A stretch of 64,000 bases of DNA. It comes from Cohnella xylanilytica. Its GTDB lineage: Bacteria; Bacillota; Bacilli; Paenibacillales; Paenibacillaceae. The stretch's first letter is position 1, and every line of letters begins with the position of its first letter. The position numbers were made by a program, and so were the translations under genes. The notes beneath the pieces are model-generated. The model saw only the letters and a list, made by a program, of their open reading frames with translations. It searched no databases and was not told the origin of the DNA. The stretch is from contig NZ_JACJVR010000027.1 of NCBI RefSeq assembly GCF_014212175.1, positions 1 through 64,000 on the forward strand, in the 5' to 3' direction. Below, piece by piece: positions 54,243 to 63,470 of the stretch.

Positions 54243-56170
54243 CCGCGTCCGCCTCCGCCGCCGCCCGTGCCGCCCGCGCGTACCATGCCGCCGCCTCCGC
54301 CGAAGTTGCCGCCTCCGCCTGCGAAGCCGCCTCCGCCGAAGCCGCCTCCGCCCGGGAAACCGCCGGCTCCGAAGCCGCCCATCTGGGTCGTCTGGCTCGA
54401 CGTGTTGACGACGACCGGGATGAGCACGGTCGCTCCTTCGCTGAGGCCGCTCAGCACTTCGACCTGCGAATCCGTCGTGATGCCGACCGTGATCTCTTGC
54501 ATCTTGAACTGGCCGTTCGCCTGGTTCATCATGGCCATGCGCCCCGCTCCGCGTTGACCGGCCTGGCCAGTCTGGCCGGCTTGGCCGCTCTGGCCGGCTA
54601 GGCCGCTCTGGCCGCCGCGGGTCCAGCCGCCTTGCTGCGAGCCGCCTTGCGCCGTGCCGCCGGATGCGGCGCCGTTCGGCTGCGCCCCGCCTTGTTGCGC
54701 TCCTCCTGGTGCGGCGCCGCCTTGTTGCGCTTCTCCGGCTGCGGTGCCGCCTTGTTGCGTTCCGCCTTGCGCATTGCCGCCGGACGCGGCGCCATTCGGC
54801 TGTGCCCCGCCTTGTTGCGTTCCTCCTGGTGCGGAGCTGCCTTGTTGCGTTCCGCCTTGCGCATTGTCGCCGGACGCGGCGCCATTGGGCTGCGCTCCGC
54901 CTTGTTGCGCCCCTCCTGGTGCGGAGCTGCCTTGTTGCGTTCCGCCTTGCGCATTGCCGCCGGACGCGGCGCCATTCGGCCGTGCCCCGCCTTGTTGCGT
55001 TCCTCCGACTGCGACTCCGCCTTGTTGCGTTTCGCCTGGCGCCGCATTGTCCTGAGGCGCTCCGCCAGGAGCCGCTCCGCTTTGCGGCGCTTCTCCGACT
55101 GCCGCGCCGCCTTGTTGCTCTCCGCCCGCCGCGGCTCCCCCTTGTTGCGCCCCGCTCGGCTCGGCCCCTCCGGAGCCGGCCGAAGAGCCTGTTTTCGCGG
55201 AAGAACCACCGTTGCCGGATGTCGTCGCCGCGTCGTTCGGGACGCGCACGAAGTACTTGCCGCCGATCGTCTCCACTGCGTCCACCGGCACGATCAGCGC
55301 GTTCTCCTTCTGCTCGATGATGATGTCCACGTCCGCGGACATGCCCGGCAGCACATTCTCGATCTCGTTCAGCGTGACGATGACCGGGAACGTGGCGACC
55401 CCGTTGGACGACGTTCCGTCCTTGGAGATCTCCGTCACCGTACCCGTGATCTTTTGACCGCTCAGCGCGTCGATGGACACGTCCGCCGTTTGGCCGACCT
55501 TCAGCTTCGTGATGTCCAGCTCGTCCGCGGAGATGCTAACTTCCAGCTTGTCATAGTTCACGAGCGTAAAAGCCGACAGGCGCGCCTGCACCTCGTCCCC
55601 CGCCTTGACGTTCACCACGGTCACCGTACCGTCGATCGGCGCCACAATGGGATCGGGAGCCTTCGCCTTCTCCTCGTAGTCCTGAATCTCGAGCTTCGTC
55701 TGCTCGATGTTCAGCTGGGCCGACTTGATGCTCATCTCGGCGGCCTGAATATCTTCCTCGGTGCCTCCGGAGATTTGGAGGTTCTTCCATTTCTCCTGCG
55801 CCTGCTCGAGCGACATCTGCTGCTGCTGCAAGCTCAGCTTCGCTTTATTCAAGGAGAGGGTCACGTCTTCCCCTTCGAAGGTCGCGAGCACGTCGCCTTT
55901 CTTGACGACATCCCCTTTCTCGACCTTGACGCTGTCTACCGTTCCCTGCTCCGACACGATCGCTTCCTCCGTCTCGCTGACCGCGACCGAACCCGATCCG
56001 GAGACGGCTTGAGTAATCGTGCCCTTCGTCACTCTGGCTTGCTGGAACGTCGGAGCGGCCGCCACCGCGTCGTCCTTCGTGTACCACCAGTAACCGGCTC
56101 CCCCGCCCGCGCCCAGCACGCAGATGACGACGATCCATGTGATCCATTTCTTTATACGTTTCTTCTTCAT
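54239..56170 (-). CDS. YknX/HlyD-type membrane fusion protein with a large Gln/Gly/Ala insert
   Basis: The 643-residue adaptor has an N-terminal anchor helix (ITWIVVICVLGAGGGAGYWWY). Next come a biotinyl-lipoyl-like half (VDSVKVEKGDVVKKGDVLATFEG) and a coiled-coil hairpin (LNKAKLSLQQQQMSLEQAQEKW). The second lipoyl half and beta-barrel follow. Between VETIGGKYFVRVPNDAA and MQEITVGITTDSQVEVLSG lies an insert of about 210 residues made of 10-13-residue repeats (GGAQQGGAQPNGAASGGNAQ). The C-terminus is also Gly-rich (GGFGGGGFAGGGG). The start is ATG 56170, ten bases after GGGAGG. In Bacillus, YknWXYZ gives protection against the SdpC toxin; here the substrate is unknown. Confidence 0.92.
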   Translation of the reverse strand: MKKKRIKKWITWIVVICVLGAGGGAGYWWYTKDDAVAAAPTFQQARVTKGTITQAVSGSGSVAVSETEEAIVSEQGTVDSVKVEKGDVVKKGDVLATFEGEDVTLSLNKAKLSLQQQQMSLEQAQEKWKNLQISGGTEEDIQAAEMSIKSAQLNIEQTKLEIQDYEEKAKAPDPIVAPIDGTVTVVNVKAGDEVQARLSAFTLVNYDKLEVSISADELDITKLKVGQTADVSIDALSGQKITGTVTEISKDGTSSNGVATFPVIVTLNEIENVLPGMSADVDIIIEQKENALIVPVDAVETIGGKYFVRVPNDAATTSGNGGSSAKTGSSAGSGGAEPSGAQQGGAAAGGEQQGGAAVGEAPQSGAAPGGAPQDNAAPGETQQGGVAVGGTQQGGARPNGAASGGNAQGGTQQGSSAPGGAQQGGAQPNGAASGDNAQGGTQQGSSAPGGTQQGGAQPNGAASGGNAQGGTQQGGTAAGEAQQGGAAPGGAQQGGAQPNGAASGGTAQGGSQQGGWTRGGQSGLAGQSGQAGQTGQAGQRGAGRMAMMNQANGQFKMQEITVGITTDSQVEVLSGLSEGATVLIPVVVNTSSQTTQMGGFGAGGFPGGGGFGGGGFAGGGGNFGGGGGMVRAGGTGGGGGGRG

Positions 56171-56188
56171 CCCGCGAAAGCCTCCCAA

Positions 56189-56464
56189 TATCGTTTCTTT
56201 CTATGTAACAAATATTAACTGCAATACTAGCACTGCTGGATGAACGGATGATGAACGGGGCCTTAATCGAAGCTGAAAACGGAGATTCTTCCCAAGCTCG
56301 TCTGAAGATCCGGGAACGGCGTTCTTGAGACGACAGGCTTGGTTTAGCGAATGGCGGGATCTATCGGCTGGGATCTATCGGCGGAGAGCTATTGGCGGCT
56401 GGGACGAAGGCACTTTTTGTGCCCTGAGAGCACCCGGTGGCGGGGGCTGGGGGATGCCGGAGGT
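56189..56464. other. Upstream region of the exporter operon
   Basis: It contains the expected promoter of the exporter operon on the minus strand, although no clear sigma-A boxes are visible. A 16-base echo (GGATCTATCGGC) is duplicated near 56360-56385. No gene is supported. Confidence 0.4.
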
Positions 56465-56775
56465 GTCTTGTTCTAAATTTTCGATCATCTCGGGTCATGG
56501 AGAGGTGTTCGAGGGGCCGTTGTTCTATATTTTCGATTATCTCGGGGCTCGGAGGGGTGCTCGAAGGGCCGTTGTTCTATATTTTCGATTATCTCGGGTC
56601 AAGGAAGGGGGTTCGAGGGGCCGTTGTTCTAAGTTTTCGATTATCTCGAGCCACGCAGAGGTGTTCGAGGGGCCGTTGTTCTAAATTTTCGATTATCTCG
56701 GGTCATGAAGAGGTGTTGAGGGTCCGTTGTTCTAAGTTTTCGATTATCTCGAGCCACGTAGGGGTGTCCGATGAA
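56465..56775. repeat. 52-bp tandem repeat, six copies
   Basis: The anchor TTTTCGAT recurs at spacings 52, 52, 52, 52 and 51 (TCGAT at 56481, 56533, 56585, 56637, 56689, 56740). The unit reads GTTGTTCTAAATTTTCGATT, then ATCTCGGGTCATG, then AGGTGTTCGAGGGGCC. The period is not a multiple of three and no frame with a ribosome site runs through it, so it is non-coding. It lies between the 3' end of apt and the exporter operon promoter. Confidence 0.92.
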
Positions 56776-56837
56776 GAGGGATGTTTGTTTTTACTTTGGC
56801 GGTATACGGCGGGGCAGAACGAACTCGCGGATAAACG

Positions 56838-56886
56838 GCGAAGGACCGCCCTCGGGTTCCATGTAACCCGAAGAACGGTCCTTCGC
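56838..56886 (-). terminator. Hairpin terminator after apt
   Basis: GCGAAGGACCG pairs with CGGTCCTTCGC, continued by CTCGGGTT/AACCCGA around a short loop. No long T-run follows on the minus strand, so it may be a weak terminator. It starts about 33 bases after the apt stop. Confidence 0.65.
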
Positions 56887-56918
56887 AAGCGCAGACGGCT
56901 GCGTGCGGGCCCATTCGA

Positions 56919-57437
56919 TCAATATTGGATCAGCGAACGAATCTCGATGCCGGGCAGCTTGGCGCGGCCGTCGAGATAGCCGAGCTCGATCAGGAACGCG
57001 GCGCCGACGACCTCGCCGCCGAGCTGGCGAACGAGCTGCGTCGTCGTCGCGATCGTGCCGCCGGTCGCGAGCAGGTCGTCCGCGATCAGCACCTTCTGGC
57101 CCGGCTGGATCGAATCCTTATGGACGGCCAGCTTGTCTTTGCCGTACTCGAGGTCATATGCCGCCTCGACCGTCTCTCCGGGCAGCTTGCCGCTCTTGCG
57201 GATCGGCACGAAGCCGACTCCGAGCGCGAGCGCAAGCGGGGCTCCGATGACGAAGCCGCGCGCTTCGGGCCCGGCGACGACGTCGATCTCCAGGCCCTGC
57301 ACCGCTTCCTTCAGAGCGTCGATGGCCGCCCGGTACGCCGCGCCGTCCTTCAGCAGCGTCGTAATGTCCTTGAAGCGGATACCCGGCTGCGGGAAATCGG
57401 GAATGACCCGAATATAATCCTTGAAATTGAAACTCAT
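56919..57437 (-). CDS. apt: Adenine phosphoribosyltransferase
   Basis: The 172-residue purine salvage enzyme makes AMP from adenine and PRPP. The PRPP-binding loop [29 protein letters not shown] and the flexible-loop region [20 protein letters not shown] are intact. The length is normal. It follows recJ by 64 bases, the usual order in Bacillales. Confidence 0.97.
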   Translation of the reverse strand: MSFNFKDYIRVIPDFPQPGIRFKDITTLLKDGAAYRAAIDALKEAVQGLEIDVVAGPEARGFVIGAPLALALGVGFVPIRKSGKLPGETVEAAYDLEYGKDKLAVHKDSIQPGQKVLIADDLLATGGTIATTTQLVRQLGGEVVGAAFLIELGYLDGRAKLPGIEIRSLIQY

Positions 57438-57501
57438 GCCTCAATCGGCCCCTCTCTATTCGCTACTCGAGTAGCATTATACACCGCCGCGACCCGGCTG
57501 G

Positions 57502-59994
57502 CTATCGGCGCGCTCCGGCCATTCGGCGGATCCACGCCCGAAGCTCCGCCGTCTCCGCCCGGCCCAGCATCATCAGCTCCGCGTTCTCCTTCGCCTTCCG
57601 GTACCGCTGCGATTGCTCCAGCTCCTTGCGCGCGGGCGAGGCGACGACTTTGACGTTCGATCGATCAATCGTAAGGAAGCCGAGCTCCTCGAACACTTCC
57701 TGCGCCATCCGCACGACCGACAGCGGCCAGCCGGTCGCTTCCGACGCCTGCCGAAGGAAGCCGTCCGGCGCGTCGATCCAGGAGCCCTGCCGCCGGAACA
57801 GCGAGTAGATTCTCCCGAACTGCTCCCGGTCCGGGAACGCGGGCCGCCGCGCCGATGCCGGCGCTCCATTCCCTTCGGGCGCGTAGACGTATACCGCTTC
57901 GATCGGATGCCCCGCGCCCAGCAGCCGGGCGAGCGAGCGGGCGGCGTCCGGCTGCTCCGGCAGCCCGGCCAGCGCGAGCGCCAGCCCTTCGGACAGCCTC
58001 CCCTTCGAGGACGCCGAACCCGTTCCGCCGTCCGGCATCGAAGCCACGCCGCCGTCCGAAGCCGCGGCCGCGCTCTCGCCCATGACGGTCGACCTCAGCG
58101 GCTCCGGCATGCGCTCCCACTCGCCGTACCTCGCGACGATCGCGCCCCGGGCCTCCAGCTCCGTCGATGCCAGAGCCTCGCTCCACGCCGCGTGCGAAGC
58201 GCACAGGACGAGCAGCCGCTCCTCCCCTTCCGCCAGCCGGACGAGCGAGCGCAGCCACATCTTCTCCGTCCTCCGGTCGTAGACGGGCAGAGCCGCGTGA
58301 CGCCAATCCTGCAGCATGAATTGGACCCTCGTGCTGCCGTTCCACTCGTTCACAGCGAGCTCGCCGAACAAGTCGACGGAAGCCCCCTTCTCCAACGCGG
58401 CGGCCATCTCGCCCATCCCGAAGCCGACCGCTTCGATCCGGCGTCCGCGCTCCTCGGCCACGAGCCGCAGATGTTTGCCTTCCTTGCCGATCGCCTTCGT
58501 CTCCGAGACGGCCGCTTCCCGGATCACGAAGCGCGGCGTCGGATTCCCTTGGCCGTAAGGCTCGAGCCGCGACAGCTGCGAGACCGTCTCCAGCGACAGC
58601 TCGGAGACGGAGCCGACCATGTCCGCGGTGCGCTTGGGCAGCCAGTCCTCGTCCGAGATCCATTCGGCCGCGAGCGCGCACAGCCGCTTCTCCAACTCCG
58701 GCACGCGGTCGATCCGGATCGTCAGACCCGCGGCCGCCTGATGGCCTCCGAAGTGCTCCATCAGCTCGGCCATCTCCGTGAGCGCCGCGTGCAGATCGAA
58801 GCCGTCGATCGAGCGCGCCGATCCCTTGCAGGTCTCGGCCCCGGCATCGTAAGCCAGCACGAGTACCGGCCGATAATAGCGCTCGACCAGCTTCGAGGCG
58901 ACCAAGCCGGCGATGCCGGCGTTCCAGCCTTCCCCGGCCAGGACGATCGTCTCCGGCATCCTTCCCCCCAGCTCCTCGACGCGCCGAAGCCACATCCGCT
59001 CCGCTTCTTCCAGCGTCTCGTCCACCAGCTGCTGCCGTTCGCGGTTCAGCGCGTCGAGCCGGGAAGCGAGCCGCTCGGCTTCCTCGGCGCTCTCGGTGAC
59101 GAGCAGCTGCACCGCCCCGTCGGCCCGGTCGAGCCGTCCTCCCGCGTTCAGCCTCGGGGCGAGGCCGAAGGCGATCCGGCCGCTCGACAGCTTGGCGTGC
59201 TCCGTTCCGCAAGCCTCGGCCAGCGCCCGGATGCCCGGCGACGGCTGCTTCGCCATCCGCTCCAGCCCCAGCTTCACCAGAGTCCGATTCTCGCCTTCCA
59301 GCGGCATCAAGTCGGCGATCGTGCCGATCGCCGCCACATCCGCGAGCGTCGGGTCCGCCTCGCCGAGAAGGGCGTGCGCCAGCTTGAAGGCGACGCCCGC
59401 TCCCGACAAGCCCTTGAACGGGTATGGACAGTCCTCCTGCTTCGGGTTGACGAGCGCGATCGCCTCCGGCAAAATCGCGGGCGGCTCGTGGTGGTCCGTC
59501 ACGACGACGTCCAGTCCCCGCTCCCGCGCGTAAGCGATCTGCTCGACCGCGCTGATGCCATTGTCGACCGTGACGATGAGGCGGGTTCCCGCTTCGATCG
59601 CCTTGTCGATCGCTCCGATATTCAAGCCGTAGCCTTCCTGGCTCCGGTGCGGTATGTACGTGTCGAAGTCGGCTCCGAAGCGCCGGAGCAGCCGGATCAT
59701 CAGGGCGGTCGAGGTGACGCCGTCCGCGTCGTAGTCCCCGTACACCCGGATTCTCTCCCCGTCGCGGACGGCCTTCCGGATTCTCTCCGCCGCCTCCGCC
59801 ATCCCCTTCATCGCGAACGGATCGTGGAAGCTCGCCGCGCCGGCGTCCAGGAACGTCCGCGCTTCCTCCGCGGAACGGAATCCGCGGGCCGCGAGCAAGC
59901 GGGCGATCAGGGGAGGAAGCCCCAGGGCCGCGGCCAGCTCCGCCGCGGCGGTCTCGTTCGCTTCCCGGATCTCCCACCGGTATTTTCTCTTCAT
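57502..59994 (-). CDS. recJ: Single-stranded-DNA-specific exonuclease RecJ
   Basis: The 830-residue 5'-3' exonuclease acts in recombination and mismatch repair. The DHH motifs are YGDYDADGVTS, VTVDNGIS and VVTDHHEPP, and the DHHA1 domain has HFGGHQAAAGLTI. An OB-fold follows (LEPYGQGNPTPRFVI), then the C-terminal extension of about 250 residues found in Bacillales RecJ. AGGAGG precedes the ATG by about 12 bases. Confidence 0.96.
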   Translation of the reverse strand: MKRKYRWEIREANETAAAELAAALGLPPLIARLLAARGFRSAEEARTFLDAGAASFHDPFAMKGMAEAAERIRKAVRDGERIRVYGDYDADGVTSTALMIRLLRRFGADFDTYIPHRSQEGYGLNIGAIDKAIEAGTRLIVTVDNGISAVEQIAYARERGLDVVVTDHHEPPAILPEAIALVNPKQEDCPYPFKGLSGAGVAFKLAHALLGEADPTLADVAAIGTIADLMPLEGENRTLVKLGLERMAKQPSPGIRALAEACGTEHAKLSSGRIAFGLAPRLNAGGRLDRADGAVQLLVTESAEEAERLASRLDALNRERQQLVDETLEEAERMWLRRVEELGGRMPETIVLAGEGWNAGIAGLVASKLVERYYRPVLVLAYDAGAETCKGSARSIDGFDLHAALTEMAELMEHFGGHQAAAGLTIRIDRVPELEKRLCALAAEWISDEDWLPKRTADMVGSVSELSLETVSQLSRLEPYGQGNPTPRFVIREAAVSETKAIGKEGKHLRLVAEERGRRIEAVGFGMGEMAAALEKGASVDLFGELAVNEWNGSTRVQFMLQDWRHAALPVYDRRTEKMWLRSLVRLAEGEERLLVLCASHAAWSEALASTELEARGAIVARYGEWERMPEPLRSTVMGESAAAASDGGVASMPDGGTGSASSKGRLSEGLALALAGLPEQPDAARSLARLLGAGHPIEAVYVYAPEGNGAPASARRPAFPDREQFGRIYSLFRRQGSWIDAPDGFLRQASEATGWPLSVVRMAQEVFEELGFLTIDRSNVKVVASPARKELEQSQRYRKAKENAELMMLGRAETAELRAWIRRMAGARR

Positions 59995-60134
59995 CTTGCG
60001 GTCGCTCCTCCTCTCCCGGGTACCCGGTTAAACGACAACTCCGCCGACCGGGACGCTTCCCGCGGGAGACGCTCGGACAGAGCGCTTCCGAGGGGCGCGT
60101 CGCCGGCTAGTCGGCGGAGGCCTATCGGTTCATG

Positions 60135-61079
60135 CTATTGCAGAAGAGACGTCAGCTCTTCCTCGTGGTGATTGGACTTGTACGGATAACCGGGGTCGTA
60201 AGGCTGGACGTGAACGTTCGCGTCCGAGACGTGCAGGAACCGCTTCGTCAATTGACGGCGCACCCGGAGCGCGATGTCGTGTCCTTCGAACACGGTGATC
60301 CGCGGATTGACCCGGATTGTCATCTCGACGACGACGTAGTGTCCCTGCTCCTTGGCCGTCAGGTCGTCGACGGCGACGACGCCGTCCACCCGCTGGACCG
60401 CTTCGAGCATCGCCTGCATGTCGACCTCGTTCCAATCTCTCGAATCGCCGGGCCGAACGAGCCCGAGCACGAGCTGGAAGCCCGATTTGACCACGAAGAC
60501 GCCGATGACGATGCCGGCCGCCGGATCGAGGACGTACAGCATCGGCATGTCGAGCAGGTCGCCGGTGATCGCGCCGAACGTGCCGACGAGGGCGGCCAGG
60601 GAAGCGAAGATGTCGGAGCGGTTCTCGCCCCGAAGAGCGAGCGCCCGCATGCCGAGGCTCGACTCATGCCGCTTGCGGTAGCGGACGAGGCTCTCCCGGA
60701 CGACGATGCCGGCGATGATGACCGCGACGGAGCCCCAGCCGGGGGATTCGTCGACGCCGGCCACGATCTTGCGGATCGAGCTCAGTCCGATCTCGATCCC
60801 CGCGACGAGGATAAGCGCCGACAGGACGACCCCCGCGACCGTCTCCGCGGCCATTCTCTCGTTCGCGGAACGGAGGCGCGGGGAGTGGCCGACCCTTCGC
60901 ATCTCCAGATAGGAGGTCGCCGCTCCCGCGAAATCCGCGGCCGAATGGCAGGCGTCGGCGAGAAGCGCCTTGCTTCCCGTGACCCAGCCGGCCGCGCCTT
61001 TGACGATGGATAAGACGAGCAGGCCTAACACGGACACCTGAGCCCCGTGCTCGGCCGAGTGGGAGTTTAGTACCGCCAT
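60135..61079 (-). CDS. Cation diffusion facilitator family transporter
   Basis: The 314-residue protein has the CDF plan: about six membrane segments with SKALLADACHSAADFAGA in helix 2 and GENRSDIFASLAALVG in helix 5, then a cytoplasmic domain (VDMQAMLEAVQRVDGVVAVDDLTA). Its metal sites, D and H-x-x-x-D, resemble the Fe/Zn FieF group or Mn transporters. It lacks the His-rich region of CzcD at 15779. The start is ATG 61079, 12 bases after AAGGGGG; a TTG four codons earlier abuts that site. It lies between secF and recJ. Confidence 0.9.
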   Translation of the reverse strand: MAVLNSHSAEHGAQVSVLGLLVLSIVKGAAGWVTGSKALLADACHSAADFAGAATSYLEMRRVGHSPRLRSANERMAAETVAGVVLSALILVAGIEIGLSSIRKIVAGVDESPGWGSVAVIIAGIVVRESLVRYRKRHESSLGMRALALRGENRSDIFASLAALVGTFGAITGDLLDMPMLYVLDPAAGIVIGVFVVKSGFQLVLGLVRPGDSRDWNEVDMQAMLEAVQRVDGVVAVDDLTAKEQGHYVVVEMTIRVNPRITVFEGHDIALRVRRQLTKRFLHVSDANVHVQPYDPGYPYKSNHHEEELTSLLQ

Positions 61080-61112
61080 TTCCGTCTGCAACCCCCTTAT
61101 GCTCCCGTAAAA

Positions 61113-62021
61113 TTACGGAGCGCTCTGAACCTTGACGTTCTTCTTCGGCTTCGCTCTCTTGCGGAGAACGAGCCACAGCGGGCTGGCGATAAAGATCGAG
61201 GAGTACGCCCCGCTGATCAAGCCGAGAATCATCGCGAGCGAGAACATCTTGATCGATTCGCTGCCGAAGATGAAGAGGCAGATCGCCGCGAAGGCGACGG
61301 TCAATACCGTGTTGATCGAACGCGTCATCGTCTGGCTGACGCTGTTGTTGACGATGCCGACCAGATCCTCGCCCGACTTGATCTTCGCGAAGCGGAGATT
61401 CTCGCGGATCCGGTCGAAGATGACGACGGTATCGTTGATCGAGTAACCGATGATCGTCAGGATCGCGACGATGAACGGCAGGTTGACTTCAAGCCGGAAC
61501 AGCGAGAAGAGCGTGATGACGACGAAGGCGTCGTGCAGCAGCGAGACGACCGCCGCCACCGCGAAGCGCCATTCGAAGCGGATCGCGATGTAGATGATGA
61601 TGCCGACGCTCGCGATCAGAATGCCGTACAGCGCGTTGATCTCTTGCTCGCGGGCGATCTCGACGTCGACGATGTTGATCTCGAACGAGGCCTTGTCGTC
61701 GAACTCGGACTTGAAGTCGGATTCCAGCTTCGCCTGCTGCGGTTCGTTCAGCACGTTCTCGAAGCGGATGGAGATTCTCTCGCTGCTCGTGGTTACCGTA
61801 TACTTGCCGAGGTTCTCGGAGTCGATGAACTGCTCGACCTTGGCCTTGTCGACCGGCTTCGAGAGCTTGACGTCGACCGAGGAGCCGGACTTGAAGTCGA
61901 TCCCGTAGTTCAGGCCGAAGATTCCGAGGGACACGATGCCCAGAAGCGTCAATACGACGGAGAAGATGAAGAATCCTTTGCTCGCCTTGACGAAGTCGAA
62001 ATCCTTGAAGTTATAGCGCAC
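61113..62021 (-). CDS. secF: Protein translocase subunit SecF
   Basis: The 302-residue membrane subunit pairs with SecD to drive preprotein translocation using the proton gradient. It has six helices, the first periplasmic domain (FKSGSSVDVKLSKPVDKAKV), and IGYSINDTVVIFDRIRE in the conserved helix 4-5 region. The start is GTG 62021, ten bases after AAGGAG inside the secD end, so the genes overlap by 11 bases. Many Bacillus have a fused secDF; here the two are separate. Confidence 0.96.
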   Translation of the reverse strand: MRYNFKDFDFVKASKGFFIFSVVLTLLGIVSLGIFGLNYGIDFKSGSSVDVKLSKPVDKAKVEQFIDSENLGKYTVTTSSERISIRFENVLNEPQQAKLESDFKSEFDDKASFEINIVDVEIAREQEINALYGILIASVGIIIYIAIRFEWRFAVAAVVSLLHDAFVVITLFSLFRLEVNLPFIVAILTIIGYSINDTVVIFDRIRENLRFAKIKSGEDLVGIVNNSVSQTMTRSINTVLTVAFAAICLFIFGSESIKMFSLAMILGLISGAYSSIFIASPLWLVLRKRAKPKKNVKVQSAP

Positions 62022-63261
62022 GGATCTCACTCTCCTTTACGCCGTAGTACGACGGCTTGCTGAAGCGTCCGCTCTTCACGACCAGTTGCAGCAGCAAGCG
62101 CGGCAGGAACAGGTTCGTCAGAATGTTGACGATGATGCTGGCGAGCTGGACGACCGCGAAGCCCTTGACCGAGCCTTGGCCGATGAAGTACAGCACGGCG
62201 GTGGCGATAATATTCGTGATGTGCGCGTCGATAACCGTGCGGAAGCTGTTCTTGTTGCCCGCGCGGAGCGAAGAAGCGATGCTCTTGCCGCTGCGGATCT
62301 CGTCCTTGATCCGTTCGGCGGTGATGATGTTGGTGTCGACGGCGATGCCTATACCCAGTATAAATGCCGCGATGCCCGGAAGCGTGATCGTCGCGTTCAT
62401 GAGCCAGAAGGCGATGAACATGACCCATACGAACACGATAAGGCAGATGCTGGCGATAAGGCCCGGCAACCGGTAGAAAATCAGCATGAACAGCAGGATC
62501 GCCACCGAAGCGACCGCGCCGGCGAGCACGGTGTCCTCCAGCGACTTCTGTCCGAGGGTCGCCCCTACGCTCTGCGTGTACTTCTCGTTCAGCTTGAGCG
62601 GCAGCGCGCCCAGGTTAATGACGTCGGCGAGATTCTGGGCGTCCTTCGGGGTCGGCTGGCCCGAGATGGTCGCCGTTCCTTCTGTCAGCGCTTGCTGGAC
62701 GACCGGATCGCTCTGAAGCTCGTCGTTCAGGAAGATGGCCAGTCTCTTGCCGATCAGACGCTCGGAGACGTCCGCCAGCTTCTTCTTGTCTTTGACCTTG
62801 ATCGCGATCAAAGGCCTGTTGAGCTGGTCGTATTCCACCTTGGCCGCGCCTTCGACGAAGTCGCTGCCGACCAACTCGACTTTACAATAATCGGTCTCGC
62901 TTTTGCACCCTTCCGCGCTCCGGAATTGCAGCTCGGCCGGCTTCTTCAGCATCTCGCGAACTTCGGCCTCGTTCGTGACGCCGGCGATCTTGACGCGAAT
63001 GCGGTTCTTGCCTTCGGTCGTCACTTCCGGCTCGGCGACGCCTTGCTTGTTCGCGCGATCCTCCAAGCTCTTGGCGGTTTGAATCAGCGATTTTTTGTCT
63101 ACGTCGCCCTTGCCGGATAGCGGCTCCGCTTCGTAGAGGATCTCAAAACCGCCCTTGAGGTCTAGCCCGAGCTTCGTCTTGTCCAGCAGCCACGGGCTTG
63201 TCCAAGCGATCAGCCCGAAGGATACGACAACGACGAGCACGAAAGCGAGCAATCGTTTCAT
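62011..63261 (-). CDS. secD: Protein translocase subunit SecD
   Basis: The 416-residue subunit has an N-terminal helix, the P1 region (LGLDLKGGFEILYEA), the base domain and five further helices with LPGIAAFILGIGIAVDTNIITAERIKDE, cut by position at about residues 300-327. The start is ATG 63261 (MKRLLAFVLV) after AAAGGGGA, ten codons inside the open frame. secF overlaps its end. Confidence 0.96.
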   Translation of the reverse strand: MKRLLAFVLVVVVSFGLIAWTSPWLLDKTKLGLDLKGGFEILYEAEPLSGKGDVDKKSLIQTAKSLEDRANKQGVAEPEVTTEGKNRIRVKIAGVTNEAEVREMLKKPAELQFRSAEGCKSETDYCKVELVGSDFVEGAAKVEYDQLNRPLIAIKVKDKKKLADVSERLIGKRLAIFLNDELQSDPVVQQALTEGTATISGQPTPKDAQNLADVINLGALPLKLNEKYTQSVGATLGQKSLEDTVLAGAVASVAILLFMLIFYRLPGLIASICLIVFVWVMFIAFWLMNATITLPGIAAFILGIGIAVDTNIITAERIKDEIRSGKSIASSLRAGNKNSFRTVIDAHITNIIATAVLYFIGQGSVKGFAVVQLASIIVNILTNLFLPRLLLQLVVKSGRFSKPSYYGVKESEIRAL

Positions 63262-63292
63262 TGTGTGTTGCGGTCCCCTTTCGATTCTCAAT

Positions 63293-63470
63293 GTTCCTAT
63301 TATACCTACGCGCCAAAAAGGAAGTCAATTTGTCGAAAAGCCCCGGAGCGGGCCCGGGGGAACGGCTCCCGGCTTCGGGCGCCTCTCTCCGGAGGCGCTT
63401 CCGGAACGGCGAAGGCAGCCGGCGGATGGTCCGCCGCGCTGCCTTCGTCCGACTCTATGATTCTCGCCCT
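63293..63470. other. Gap between comN and secD with a strong hairpin
   Basis: A hairpin at 63410-63447 (CGAAGGCAGC/GCTGCCTTCG with inner GGCGGA/TCCGCC) lies 24 bases after the comN stop, without a T-run on the minus strand. A second GGCGCCTC/GAGGCGC hairpin lies near 63379. Both may slow or end comN transcripts before secD. Confidence 0.55.

Noticed and set aside
56325-56979. Plus-strand frames of 119 and 180 residues over the 52-bp repeat
   Set aside because: No ribosome site, period not divisible by three, and amino acid composition follows the repeat.
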